Shown: positions 12,263 to 23,645 of the stretch, piece after piece
Layout of the letters: each line of letters opens with the position of its first letter
Position numbering within the stretch: the first letter of the stretch is position 1
Source of the DNA: Latrodectus hesperus
Lineage: Eukaryota; Arthropoda; Arachnida; Araneae; Theridiidae
Direction of reading: 5' to 3'
Assembly (NCBI GenBank): GCA_037975125.1
Contig: CM075857.1
Coordinates: 74,977,345 to 75,041,344, forward strand
Length of the DNA stretch: 64,000 bases
Position numbers and translations under genes: made by a program
The notes under the pieces: generated by a model
Told to the model about the DNA's origin: nothing
The model's database searches: none
The model's input: the letters and a program-made list of their open reading frames with translations, nothing else

Positions 12263-12370
12263 CTAATTTAGAAGCAATATGAGTATTGGTTTTTTTTCCC
12301 CTTTTAACGACAACTTCCAAATAATATTTATTATTATATTAGAGAAACAGATAATCTAATATAGTATAAA

Positions 12371-12804
12371 TTTCGAAGGTTTTTATTTATTTGGGGCCCA
12401 TTATTAGTTATTAAGTCTTATTTTAAAGTTTTAAATGTAAGAAATCAAAAGTAGTAAAACATTAAATCTTACAATTCTCCTAATATTCTAAGTTAGAGGG
12501 TAGACTCGAAAGTTTTCGTTCATTTTGGGCCCATTATTAATTATTAAGCCTTTAGGTTCTAAGTCCTACTGTTTTACAGTTCTAAATGTAAGAAATCAAA
12601 AGTAGTAAAACATTAAATCTCATAATTCTTCTAATATTCTAAGTAAGTGGCAAGACTCGAAAGCTTTCGTTCATTTTGGGCCCATTATTAATTATTAAGC
12701 CTTTAAGTTCTAAATTCTACTTGTTTTAAAGTTCTAAATATAAGAAATCAAAAGTAGTAAAACATTAAATCTTGTAATTCTCCTAATATTCTAAGTTAGT
12801 GGTT
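12371..12804. repeat. three-unit tandem repeat of about 150 bp
   Basis: Units start near 12371, 12504 and 12655. They share an ATTTTGGGCCCATTATTA core (GGGCCCA at 12394, 12527 and 12678) and the string GAAATCAAAAGTAGTAAAAC. Spacings are 133 and 151 bp; the first unit lacks about 18 nt present in the others. It lies about 110 bp beyond the poly(A) signal of the upstream gene. Confidence 0.9.
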
Positions 12805-12911
12805 ATATGGAATTAAATAAATGGGTTGTTTGATAATTTTTTACTTTGACCATGATTTTGAGTCCGATAATTCATTCCGTGCTTCAAAATTCCCATTGGG
12901 AAGATTAACTT

Positions 12912-13046
12912 TATAAAACAGGGAGGGTAGGAGTGATCATTTCCTGTCATTTATCATTTGACGTCATAAGGGCCATCTGCTCATCGAGAGACCAAATGTT
13001 CTTATGGGGAAATGGATTATTTTTCAGGAGGTAAGCACAGCACAGG
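12912..13046 (+). promoter_or_regulatory. promoter-like segment with TATA, CRE palindrome and splice donors
   Basis: TATAAAA at 12912-12918, the CREB/ATF palindrome TGACGTCA at 12959-12966, and two donor-like sites, caggag|gtaagc (13030/13031) and cacag|gtaaga (13045/13046), lie in a short GC-richer patch. This could be the first exon of a plus-strand gene. The next credible plus-strand acceptor before a coding frame is at 23501, ahead of the GPCR. The link across 10 kb is speculative. Confidence 0.3.
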
Positions 13047-13059
13047 TAAGACATCTTTG

Positions 13060-14260
13060 GGTTTTGATTCATGTATGTAAGTAATTTGTAAAATATTTGG
13101 CCACGATATATTTTTAATTTATGGTAATTTTGACAATATTAGATAACACATTAGTTATATGAATGTAAGAAAAATATTTAGACTAATTACGTATTTTACT
13201 TAAAATTTTATTTAAATTTTTAAATTGAAATGAAGTGCACAAACACATTTGGGAAGAAAAAGGATTATTGAATTTATTCAAATATTATATACACCTATAT
13301 TCCCATCATAATACTTATATATATTGTTATAAATCTTTTCTTTTTTAGTAAATAGAAATTACTTTAAACAATAAATCACTCATAAGGATTTGTGGTAATG
13401 TTTTTCATTACATTTAAATACATTTTAAATCGATATTTTTGTGGAAAATTTATTTAGATAAATGTTTTAATATTAAACTCATAACTACTATAAATAAAAT
13501 TTTAATTTTTTCACTAATTACTTGATCATCATAATATATGTCGTTCACAAATTATGAACAATTGTAATAAATATATTTAATAGTTTAAATCCTTAATTTT
13601 GTGACACATTTAATTGAAAAACTTTAAAATTGAATTTTTTCGTAAAATCTTTGCTTTTATCATCAGATATTAGATGTCAGGATCGATTATTGGGTAAAAT
13701 TTTTGTTGATTAAACTTTATAATGATTATATTTAATATTTTTCGATACTATTTTAATATCTTTATTGGCTTCTAACTCTCTTTAAGAAATGAATGACTAA
13801 TTTCATAAATTATTGCCTGATTATATTTTTTTAAACAAAGGATTATAGAAAAATATCTTTATTGCAAAAATTTGTAAAATTCCTATTCTTAGATAAAATT
13901 TCTAAATCTTGAAATTTCCTAAAATTTCAACACGAAATTTCTTTTTAGATTTCTATATGTGAAAATTAATAAATATTTAAAACTTGCAATACAGAACTAA
14001 CAAGAAAATTTTAGAATTTCAATATAATATATGAATTTTTTATAATATTAATTTATAGTATTAAAGTCATTTGTGTGTGATGGTTATTTTATTTCTTACG
14101 AAATGAAAAGTTCTATAAGGGCAGCAAATTACAAAATGTACTCACTGAATATAAATTACTTTAATTTTGATAAGATTGTAATCCCTCAAGAGATACAAAA
14201 ATTTCCATGTAATGAAAATAACATTTTTTAAAATTTACTACGGGAAAATATGAACCACTG
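13060..14260. other. AT-rich interval, nothing recognised
   Basis: All six frames are dense in stops. No terminal repeats, tRNA-like boxes or splice-bounded open frames were found. Confidence 0.55.
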
Positions 14261-15700
14261 GCTGGACAGCACTCATAAGAAATGTTTTTACAGGATAATG
14301 TAACAGTGAAGCTCAAGTTGATAGACAATGAATTATTTACTCTAATAATTGCTCAGTCCCTCTGTTCAGAATATAAAACATTGGAAGTAATCAGGTACAA
14401 CATTTATTTATTTGACCTCTCTTAATCTCAATTCAAAAATAATTTTTTTTAAAAATAAAAATTGAAAACTTTTTCAATTTTTCTGTTGAATAATCATGAA
14501 AAGACTTCAAAATTATCTGATGAACAGTCTAACATTTAAAAGTCAATAAATGCATATTGAAACAGTTCTAAATCGCGAGTATTTGATATAAAGTCTATAT
14601 TTGTATTCTGCTTCAGAACAAAGGAGTGTTGCGTATGTTTGCAAAGATCTACAACATTTTTAAAAGGCTGATATTTCATCCTATCTTCAGAGAATTTGGT
14701 ACCATCGAATACATAAAAATCCAAAGGATTAAATGGAGTGATTAGGTTATTAGAATGAACAAAGAACGATGAATACAGAAAATATACTTAGTCCATTTTT
14801 AAGGTGATCAATTGGTAAAAAAGGAGCCACAAAAATAGAAAAGCCTAGAGGAAAATTCTTGAAAAGGCCTGGGCCTACCCATTTAAAAATTTCATTTTTG
14901 GGTGACAATTTTTTTCATCTTTATAGTAATAACATTACATTTTAATTGAATATTGAAAACAATATCAAATCAATACGCATTGCGTCTCAAAAGGTTGTTT
15001 GAAAGCTTAATTTGTTGTTTGTAAGATTATGCCAAGCAAATTTTAACTAGAAATTAGTGTTCTAAATTCAACCAGTTGCTGCTAGAGGGTGATGTTAACA
15101 AACATATTGAAAAGATCAAAGGAGGATCACTGCCGAGAAGGACGTTTCAGGAAAAATATCCTTAGTCTCAATAACGAAAACATGGTCAATATGTAATACT
15201 CTTATGGGATCCTGAATGGAATTGAACAAACCACCAAATGCTTGCATCCAAAGTGCTTTCTAAAAGATTATCGTCAAATGAACCTTTGTTTGACAACTGC
15301 ACATGAGATTAAGCGAATCTGTGATTTTAAAAGTAGTCAAACATGCTGATGGACAGCATAATACAAATGCATCTTAACATCACGTAACAAACAGCCTAGC
15401 TATGGTTAAGTATTTGAACATGCGGGTTGTTTGCTCTGCATGACGCCTTTCCAAAGAAAATGGACCATATACACATTGTTTGAATAGAAACTGAGAAATT
15501 CAGAAGCACCCACCCAGCAGAAGTGCATACAAAAATACAAAAACAATGTCCAACTCCCACTGCTCAAAGACAAATGGGAGAGATTTTCCACTCTGAAGTG
15601 CATGATCTGATAAGCATACAAAGACTGATCACTTACTACTGACTTAGTTGTTGTAAAGGAACACAATGTGGGAAACAAAAAGGAAACAGGGAACTAATTT
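14260..15700. other. anonymous, less AT-rich segment, possibly an old repeat
   Basis: Base composition is noticeably more balanced than in the flanks, especially at 15060-15700. The longest frame is a 90-codon minus-strand one at 15406-15678, without a recognisable motif. It may be a decayed transposon or old retrocopy, but no catalytic signature, terminal repeat or poly(A) tail could be identified. Confidence 0.35.
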
Positions 15701-18090
15701 CAGAGCAAGCAAACACAAATTTAATTTAATTCGTTGCAAAATTATGGACACAAAATCTCTGAAACTGTCTTATAACCCCATAAATACAAAAAGACGAATT
15801 TATTTGGCTTGCTTTGCATTTATGATAAAATTCTGTTGAGTGCTTATTATATTTTTGAGTCTGCTATAGCACTCAGCGCCATAAATTTTTTTATTAAATA
15901 ATAATTTATATTATTTCTTTAAATAAGTAATTTATTTTATTAAGTAATATTTATAATAGTAAACTTTTTATTTGTCATGATTTAATGCACACATTTAAAG
16001 TTTGTGAGAAGTCTTAAAAAAGTTTCGAAAAAGTTCGTTTTGTAAAAGTCTTAAATTTTCAATCTAAACTTTTAGAAAATTCAGTTGGTAGCAGTTATTA
16101 TTTTCACTGTTAGTTTTCCAAAAGTAAACATTAACTTTTTTCAAAATCTAATTTTATTTAACTTTTTCGTCTAAAATAGTTGTTTTTAGACTTGTAATAG
16201 ATTTTGACTCAATTTTGCAACATTAAATTTAAGTAATTATTTTCATTTATATGACGAATACTTTTTGCAATTATTTTCACTGACAATATAAATAAAATTA
16301 ATAGCATAAACGTAGCGTTAAATTCTAAAAAAAGTTTTTAAATTTGTCGAATTTGTTACATTGGCTTAGAAATCTATATACATCTAGAGTTATATTAAAA
16401 AACATAATTAAACTTAAGTAATCGTCTTAGAAACAAATGGGAGAAATGCGTAAAAAAACCAAGGTAAAAAAATTAAATTTCATAAGACTATCAAAAAATC
16501 TATTAGACTTACTTGTATTAAACCAGAAGAATCCTTTCATGTATATTAATCCATAGTTGCTATCTTGAAAAAAGCTCCAAATGTGTAATATAGTTTTTCA
16601 AGTCTCGTCAGAAGAAATTTCTTTCCTATATCGAAAAAATCTCTTAAAATATAAAATATCAAATGTTTTTATCGTTATTTTTTAGTTAATTTCTAGTAAA
16701 TTTTTTTAATAGAAATTCATTTTCCTTTTCGAGGCACAGATTTAAAGACATGCAACAATAAGATAGTTTAAACCAGTTTTGTGGGAAATAATGAAAAACT
16801 GCTTTCTTATTCAAATTGAATGTTCTAACCATGATTAACTTTTTTTAATTTTAAACAAAAATTTTTTTCCAGATTTCTTATTATTTATTATAAAGAGGAG
16901 CAATAGCAATAATTTATTTATTGATTGAAAACAGTTGGTAAGTTATTGTCACGATGTTCAGTGCTTCTGAATAATGGGAAATCGTTGTTATGTCTAGCGT
17001 TTCTGTAAACGAGATGTCTGAGTAAATACTTGGAAGTTATCCGCATTTTTTTCTTTTATTAAGTCAGCACGTCTCCTCCTTAAAAACAAATAAGAAATTA
17101 GAAACTAAAAGGGATCATAATAGCTTTTTTTTAACGAATTATTTATTTTAAATTTATCAAACAAAAAATAAATATCCTTAATATGAACAAAATTTTTGTG
17201 TCACAAATTCTGAATAATGAATATTTTTACTATCTTGTTTATTCATAGTTGTAAAAAGTTAAAGAAAATAATTAATGAATAACTATAGGAAAAACTAAGA
17301 AAAAACTTCACAAATTTTTTTATAAAAAGTTTTTTAAAATGCGATGATGTAAAATTGAAAAATAAAAATAAATTTGCTTGATTTTATAAAATACTTATTG
17401 CTAAATTTATGAAAGTAAGAGACACGCTATATAATAAATCCTTAATACTTAAAAACTATATTTTAATATTTTTCCATTGCATTTAATTTTATTTTATTAC
17501 TAACTCATGAGCGGAGAGTTTCCAAATTGTTATAAGTTTGTGGAACATGTACTCGAAAATCAGAAAATAATAGCGTTCATAATTGAAGAACAATTTAAAT
17601 AACTTGATCGGTCAGAAGGGAAAATTAGAATCGAATATTTTTTCTCCTTCTATAAGAAAAAGTTAATGGTTATTTTTTCATTAATTAAAAAAAATACCAT
17701 ATTTGCACAAATTGATTTCTGAATTATTTGTATCAACAATCTATTATACAGTAATAATAGTATTAAATCATTATCATCATTATAGTCATAATCATCATAA
17801 TAGTTTTCAAAAATAAATCAAAAATCAGGTAGTCCAAGAAAATTAATTGATAACAAGTCAGATATTAATTCACTTCTTATTTATAAAATATTTTTAAAAA
17901 TTCACAAATTTTTTTAGAGGTATTCCAAAATAAAATTTTGGGATAAAAATATAGCAACAACTGTAATAATTTTTGCAATTTTTTAAATGAATATAGCGAA
18001 ATACCAGTTCTTTTTTTAGATATCCCTTATAATTCGATTTTTCTATTGGTATATCAAATAATATAACATTATACATTCATAAAAAAGATT
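15700..18090. other. AT-rich interval, nothing recognised
   Basis: Short frames only, with many runs of A and T. A cluster of TCAT/ATCAT triplet-like sequence at about 17770-17800 is a small low-complexity patch. No gene is supported. Confidence 0.55.
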
Positions 18091-18400
18091 CATTGATAGA
18101 ACTGGTGAGAAGTGTCACACTTTTGAGAGAAATGAAATCGTAGAAGCAAGTGAAGATTTAAGAGTCCGTGGTGACCAGATGGAAAAAGGCGTCGTTCACG
18201 TAACGGAAGTTGTTCAATCTCAAGCTAATCCAATCGAAAATCTATAGTATTCACAGTAGCTACAGAGATACATGAAATCGATCATGGTTTCAATGTCTTT
18301 TTGATGGTACGGTGCGGCATGGAGGAGGATGCCAGTTCAGATGTCGACTTCGTTACTTGACTGGGGTTCAAATTACAAGGCGATTGGCTGTGTTTAGTAT
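18090..18400 (+). repeat. probable decayed tRNA-derived SINE fragment
   Basis: At 18310-18385 the sequence has a GGTGCGGCATGGAGGAGGA-type block and a B-box-like GGGGTTCAAATTA. The arrangement resembles an abundant tRNA-like repeat that I associate with orb-weaver genomes. The upstream part (18090-18300) is GC-richer than the flanks but not identified. The family assignment rests on memory of the pattern only. Confidence 0.4.
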
Positions 18401-19386
18401 TAGATATTTTTCATGAAAAAGCTTGAGGAAAGAAATGCTGATTATATGAAAATTGAGATTAAATCAACTTTATATTGAAAGACTAATTTTAATGCTTAGG
18501 AGATACCAATAAATTGAAAGGATTAAATATTCGAATCGTGAATCAAACATTACTTTATTCAAATTTAGCTTGCTGTAAAGAAAGGTATTCAATGAACTTA
18601 TCCACGAGAGATTGAAAAAATCTTTTATAGATATATTTAAAAAATATCGTTATTTTTATTTGACTAATATTATTTGCGTATATTGGTTAACTTATGATCT
18701 TTGTTTTGATTCTTTGGAAGTAATATCAAAAAACTAAATAGATTTTTTTGAAAAATATATAATATTTAACCTATTAATATTGTTGAAAAATTAAAAAAAC
18801 GATTGAGCTTTTCTTCGAAAAAGAATACTATTTTAAAGTATTTTTTGTACTCCATCATGTTGTTCATTTAAAGTAATCTGTTTAATAATATTTAAAATGA
18901 AATATTGTGTAATTAATGCTGAGGTAGAAGATATCTGAAACATTTAATTCAATTCAAATTATTATTTTAATTGCATTTATTTAATTATGGAATTTATTTA
19001 CACTCTCAGGAATAATATTAAGCATTTAATTAAAATATTTTAATTTGAAAAAATTTAAATAATTATTGATATTTTTTAATTTTATATATTTTAACTGTAA
19101 TTAATTTTAAAATAATCTCAATGAAAAGGCTTAAAACTTTTATTCCTTTTTTCCCACTTATTTTTAGCATAATTTTTTGTATATGATAAACACTGTCCAA
19201 ACTAGAGTTTTTAAAACTGCCCAACCCAATATCGATTTGAAAATATTTTTACATTTTATTCTGACAACTTGAATTAAAATTCAGTCAGTTCATCATTTTT
19301 GACGGCATTTTTACTCATTTAAGGCTATTACTATGTAATAAATTTATGAAATAATTTGCACACATTTTTGAATTTGAAAACGGATC
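18400..19386. other. AT-rich interval, nothing recognised
   Basis: Low-complexity A/T sequence. No gene or mobile element signature is visible. Confidence 0.5.
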
Positions 19387-19646
19387 ACCAATCATTTACC
19401 CTTTATACGGAAAAAGCTGAAGATGTACCAATCACTTATTTACCCTTTATACGGTAAAAGCTAAAGATGTACCAATCACTTATTTACCCTTTATACGGAA
19501 AAAGCTAAAGATGTACCAATCACTTATTTACCCTTTATACGGTAAAAGCTGAAGATGTACCAATCACTTATTTACCCTTTATACGGTAAAAGCTGAAGAT
19601 GTACCAATCACTTATTTACCCTTTATACGGAAAAAGCTGAAGATGT
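19387..19646 (+). repeat. 44-bp minisatellite, six units
   Basis: Unit starts are 19387 (40 bp, 4-bp deletion), 19427, 19471, 19515, 19559 and 19603. Each unit runs ACCAATCACTTATTTACCCT, then TTATACGGWAAAAGCTRAAG, then ATGT. Two variable positions (W and R) define subtypes distributed as aG, tA, aA, tG, tG, aG, so the array was not made by one simple expansion. There are no spacers, so it is not CRISPR-like. Confidence 0.95.
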
Positions 19647-19649
19647 GGC

Positions 19650-20114
19650 CAGAGCAGTGCTCCATGCCTTTAGTCCCATATGACTTGTCTTTTTTACCTT
19701 TTCTTTTAGCACTTGTCACACGAAAACAACAACAATCACTTATGTAAAGTCTACATATTATTTTGCAAAATACAACAGAAAGTTTTTGAAAATTAAGCAG
19801 GAATAAATTTCCTTGCAAAATGTATGTTACAAATTTGGCAGATTGGTTTTAATGTATTGGAGTATAATAGAAATGGGCTTCAGTAAATATCACGTTTTCA
19901 TGAACACAAAAAATTCTGAAACTCTTGTTGTGTTATGCTTGAAATAAGATTTAGTGCACTATGTCTCAAGTTTCTTATATATCATGAGTGTGTAGGCTGC
20001 CTCAATCTTCCATAGAAAATTGTCATATCTTGGAAAAAGCCAGTGACGGAAGTAGTCGTCACTATGCTACTCATTTGCAAATGTGTTAAACATGTTAGAT
20101 AGGCTCCTTATAAG
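19650..20114. other. interval between the minisatellite and the P-type transposon
   Basis: Moderately AT-rich, with no frame longer than about 68 codons that looks coding. No poly(A) tail, tRNA-like box or terminal repeat was found before the transposon end at 20115. Confidence 0.45.
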
Positions 20115-20569
20115 GCAGGCCGCAAACTCGGTAGACAATCCGATTGAGACGCCGTCTTGTAGTAGACAAATGTGATCTCTTCGATGTCTTAGTGTGACGT
20201 AGCTAAAACGTTGTATCTGACGTCATGGAATTTTAAACCAATGAGAGCGCTGTCTCACGGAAAGTTGCCAGATATTTCTAGGGCTAGGGAAAGGGAAGGG
20301 CTGGCTCAAATGCTCCCCAAAACTGTCACCGAAAATAGCCGTTGATGACGTAGTCAGGCATCGAAGGAGAATAAGCTGCCTGGAGTTTCTAAGCAAAATA
20401 CCTATTTTTTATTTTTAAGTTCATTTTTTTTAATCAGAGTGAAAAAAACTACAAATGCCTCTCAAATATTTAGTAAATTTGCAATTATTATTTAATAAAC
20501 CCAAAAAAATTATTATTAATATTGAAATTAACTTAAAATTGCATAACCAATATAAAAATATACTTAGCT

Positions 20570-22590
20570 TCAGTTTATCTTGATTTTTTGACTAGTGACC
20601 CGTTTCTTGTTTTTTTGTTGAGCTTTATTATGGGATACTATCGCTGCATTTCTATTTAAATACCTAATTCGTATAAATGTTCTGCAGCGACAAAAAAGTT
20701 TAATTGCCTTTCGATTTACAGTAGGAAAAGAAGACTCTGCTTCATTTATTAATGCTGCTATGACATTTTTCCCTTTAGAAAATGTGTCACCATGAAATTT
20801 GCGAAACATTAAGTCCATTTGTTTTATAGTATCCATCCATGCTTTTGTTGGAACAGTAAGTCCCCCAGCAGAAATTAAATTAATCCACTCGGAATGATTG
20901 GGCATATAAACTGAATTTCTTGATATAGTTCCAAGTGAATTATCTTTAATTTTATAAGCAATATAACCTGCCACATAAGCCATAGCTTCTTTTCAAATGG
21001 AGATATATCACAATTTGGATTGGAAGAGGCAAGTTCATTTTCCCAAGATAAAGGTAAGGGATTAATTAAGAATTCACGATTTAATTCATCATCTTGAGAA
21101 TCAAAATAATTGATAATTTCTTGACGTTCTTTTACATTAAATGCAGAGTCTAACATTTCACTTGTTAAATAAACGCCTGGTCCATTTTCTAAAGAGTTTA
21201 CTTTCGGTAACAAATTAGGTAATTTTTATTGCGAGCACTATTTTTTTAAGCGAATAATTACTTCAGAAGGAGAAGGATGGTCATTGAATCTCCCGAGACC
21301 TCCAATTTGGCTGAAGAGGCTTTCGAGCGCATCTTGAGTAAATCTACTTGTTAAAATATAAGATACATTTATAGATTTTAAGCCTTCATATAATCCATAA
21401 AGAGAATGAATTAAAACAATAATCCCTTTCTGAAAAGGCAAAACCGATTTTTTTCCAAATACACGTAAACTGAAAACTTCCTCCTTAATTGCGTTTAAAG
21501 TTTCTTTTTGAGTATCAAAGTACTTTTGCACTCCAAAAGCAGCTTTTAAAGGCTTGATACTGGGAGGTATTGGTACGAAGCTGTTCATAATATCAAATAA
21601 ATTATCGATTAATAAAAAAATGTAGCCGCTTTAGTGTTTCCAGCGAAATGTAATATAGCTTCAGCAGTAGTTTCCGAAAATAAAGTCTTTGCAGGTGTAA
21701 CGTTTTATCTTTCATTTCCTTTAACAGTTAGAAATTGGGGCTTCAGCTTATGGCAAATTTTTATTTCCCCGAAATCTTTATTCAATATCTCATATAAAAT
21801 TCCATTTTATTTCGCCAAAAATCGTAAGATTTTGAAGATAATGACCGAATCAAAATACATTTTGAAATAGTGTCAGATGACCATTTCGTTCTTAATTTAT
21901 TTTCTTCATCTTCACGCTTATAAGGGAATAAATTATTTATCCCCATCTTCCTAAGTTTAACGTTCTCCTTTTGAAGTAATTTTATTTTCGTTTTTAATTT
22001 TCGTATTTCATTTAAAAGCAATTTTTTTATTTGATTTCTGTCGTTTAATTATTCTTGTTGTTGAAGTTCGATCTCTTTTTTGCCCATTTTTAAGGAATTT
22101 CACTGTATTTTCTGCGCATAATATTCTTTTTTTTCAATTCTTCTATATTTTTTAAATATTCATTGCATTTAAGGCATTTAATGTCACCATCACATTGATT
22201 TTCTGTATCACATAATTTATAACTCACACACTCAATTCTTTCAATAGTTTCTATTAATCTTCTTCTTTTCGTTTGTCTCTGTTCTTTTGGAATATTTCGA
22301 ATTATGTTTAAAGCCGGTAACTTAAGATTAGGCAGAGCCGTTGGTTTTAATATTTTTCTCTCTGGCAAACCAAGTAGTCGATTTTGTATGTCGTCCATAT
22401 ATTCATTCAAATCAAAATGCTCACTGCACATTCTAGCATTCTTGATGTTGATTTTGTCGCTTCTTTGACATCTTTGCACCCATTCCTTCGAAAGCATTTG
22501 ATTTTCTTTTGGAAATCAATGCAATATTACGTGTTTTCCTTTTGTATTTTGATACGTATTTAAACACGTAGCAACAGCACACGATGTCAT
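20570..22590 (-). pseudogene. P-element/THAP9-like transposase relic
   Basis: Reading from 22590 leftward, a THAP zinc finger starts MTSCAVATC (the first two Cys of C2CH). It is broken by TGA at 22516-22518, where a HxFP motif is expected, and continues with W...C, the CSEHF pair and the ILKPTALPNL box. A Lys/Leu coiled coil follows (from about 22021). The RNase H-like core begins with SSDTISKCILIRSLSSKSYD but stops at 21782. Sequence homologous to the post-GTP-binding region resumes immediately (LKPQFLTVKGNE, near 21750) and continues through LTSRFTQDALESLFSQI and NDHPSPSE to the C-terminal YVAGYIAYK and GGLT blocks. The core carrying the first catalytic acidic residues is missing, and further frameshifts occur near 21600, 21230 and 20980. 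The protein cannot be an active transposase. Confidence 0.85.
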
Positions 22591-22876
22591 GTTTTCCTCT
22601 TTATAAAATATTCTTGCTTAAAATGAAAACATTAACATTAAACAAGCCAAAATGAATAAGAAAGCTGCGATCAGACACAAGCTAGCATAGAGAATGCCAG
22701 CCAGTCGATGCCCAGTGACGTCACGCTCTTCCCCTCTCCGGTGACAAGGCGGCATGCGACACCTCAAAGCGATGAGCCAGCCCTTATGTTTTCCCTAGCC
22801 CTGGATATTTCGAACCTGCTCGAAATCTAGAAACGTCTCTCGCTCCACCCCTTTTCTGATGTAACTAAGACCTTAA

Positions 22877-22931
22877 TGACGTCATTTGGTCTGATGCGAT
22901 TCTCGCGAGATGCTCAGAGCGTCTCGCGAGA
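22877..22931. promoter_or_regulatory. CRE palindrome and two TCTCGCGAGA palindromes in the transposon end
   Basis: TGACGTCA is at 22877-22884, and the 10-bp palindrome TCTCGCGAGA occurs exactly twice, at 22901-22910 and 22922-22931, 21 bp apart. They lie in the terminal inverted repeat on the 5' side of the transposase, where the element's promoter would be. In vertebrates and flies TCTCGCGAGA is the known CGCG promoter element bound by BANP, and TGACGTCA is the CREB/ATF site. Use by this element is inferred. Confidence 0.5.
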
Positions 22932-22968
22932 CAAGTCTCATGCGATCATCTACGAATTTGCGGATTGC

Positions 22969-23500
22969 TTAAGTCAAACGAGTGCAACATACAATCAAAC
23001 AATTCTAACAAGTTGAAGATAACAGCTCGCCGTGTCCTAATGGTAGGTAGTGCACTTCAGTGCAGAATATTCTGGGTTCGATCACAGTCACTGTTGAATT
23101 ATCAGAGATGGGTAATTCATATTCGATGAAGTAAAAATACTCTTTTGAGCTCTAAATTATGAGACAATATTATATTTTGAGATATGTTTTTCCTTCAATT
23201 TCAAAGAAGTATCCAAACTCTTTTGATGTGGCTGACTTCTTTCTGCCTTAAAATTAACATTTTTATAGCCAATAATCAGTTTTTCATTTAATCTCAAGAA
23301 GTTTGTTAAAATTCATTTTTAAATCGATTATTTAGTATTATTCATTAGTAAGAGCTTCTTTTTATAGGCAATTTAAGCTCGAATGTGCATCCATTTTTAA
23401 GAAAAGTGCAATAATTTAAATATAACTGCAAAGGAAAAAATTGCTATGTTTTAAGTAATTATATTATTTTTAATAACTTCATTTTTACCTTTTTTTTACA
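22969..23500. other. interval upstream of the GPCR gene, with a tRNA-like SINE head
   Basis: At about 23027-23090 a stretch reads CCGTGTCCTAATGGTAGGTA, and 40 nt later GGGTTCGATCACAG, an A-box/B-box pair of a tRNA-derived SINE. No tRNA acceptor stem can be formed and no clear body follows. The remainder is AT-rich and ends in a polypyrimidine tract and acceptor at 23484-23501. Confidence 0.45.
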
Positions 23501-23501
23501 G

Positions 23502-23645
23502 GAAATAATTTTCAACTAGTCAATCAATTGAAAGTCCTAATAAAGAAAATCCAGAAGTGAACTGAGAAGTATGCCAATATTACTCAATAATGAAAAAATA
23601 TTTTCTTCTTTGGAAAAGAGAGATCTTTAATGAAAATAAGGAAAA
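23502..23645 (+). other. predicted 5' UTR part of the GPCR exon, with upstream ATGs
   Basis: A strong acceptor (tttttttacag, AG at 23500-23501) opens this segment, which leads directly to the GPCR start at 23646. It contains an ATG at about 23571 opening a short uORF that ends before the main start, and another at about 23590 whose frame overlaps the main start out of frame. The 5' UTR is thus probably spliced and may restrain translation. Confidence 0.45.

Larger units (their letters stand above)
20115..22968 (-). mobile_element. defective P/THAP9-type DNA transposon
   Basis: The ends form long, imperfect terminal inverted repeats. The left end begins GCAGGCCGCAAACTCGG (20115). The right end, read on the minus strand from 22968, begins GCAATCCGCAAATTCG. 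Inside, both arms share AGGGCTAGGGAAA and AAGGGCTGGCTCA (left 20270-20308, right 22773-22810), a TGACGTCA (left 20218, right 22877) and a GGCATCGA-like block (left about 20358, right about 22706). The arms run to about 20365 and from about 22704. The element is about 2.85 kb, with a minus-strand transposase relic between the arms. No convincing 8-bp target duplication was found, so the outer ends are accurate only to a few bases. Confidence 0.75.

Noticed and set aside
19387..19646. CRISPR array
   Set aside because: The 44-bp units are directly adjacent with no spacers, and the DNA is eukaryotic.
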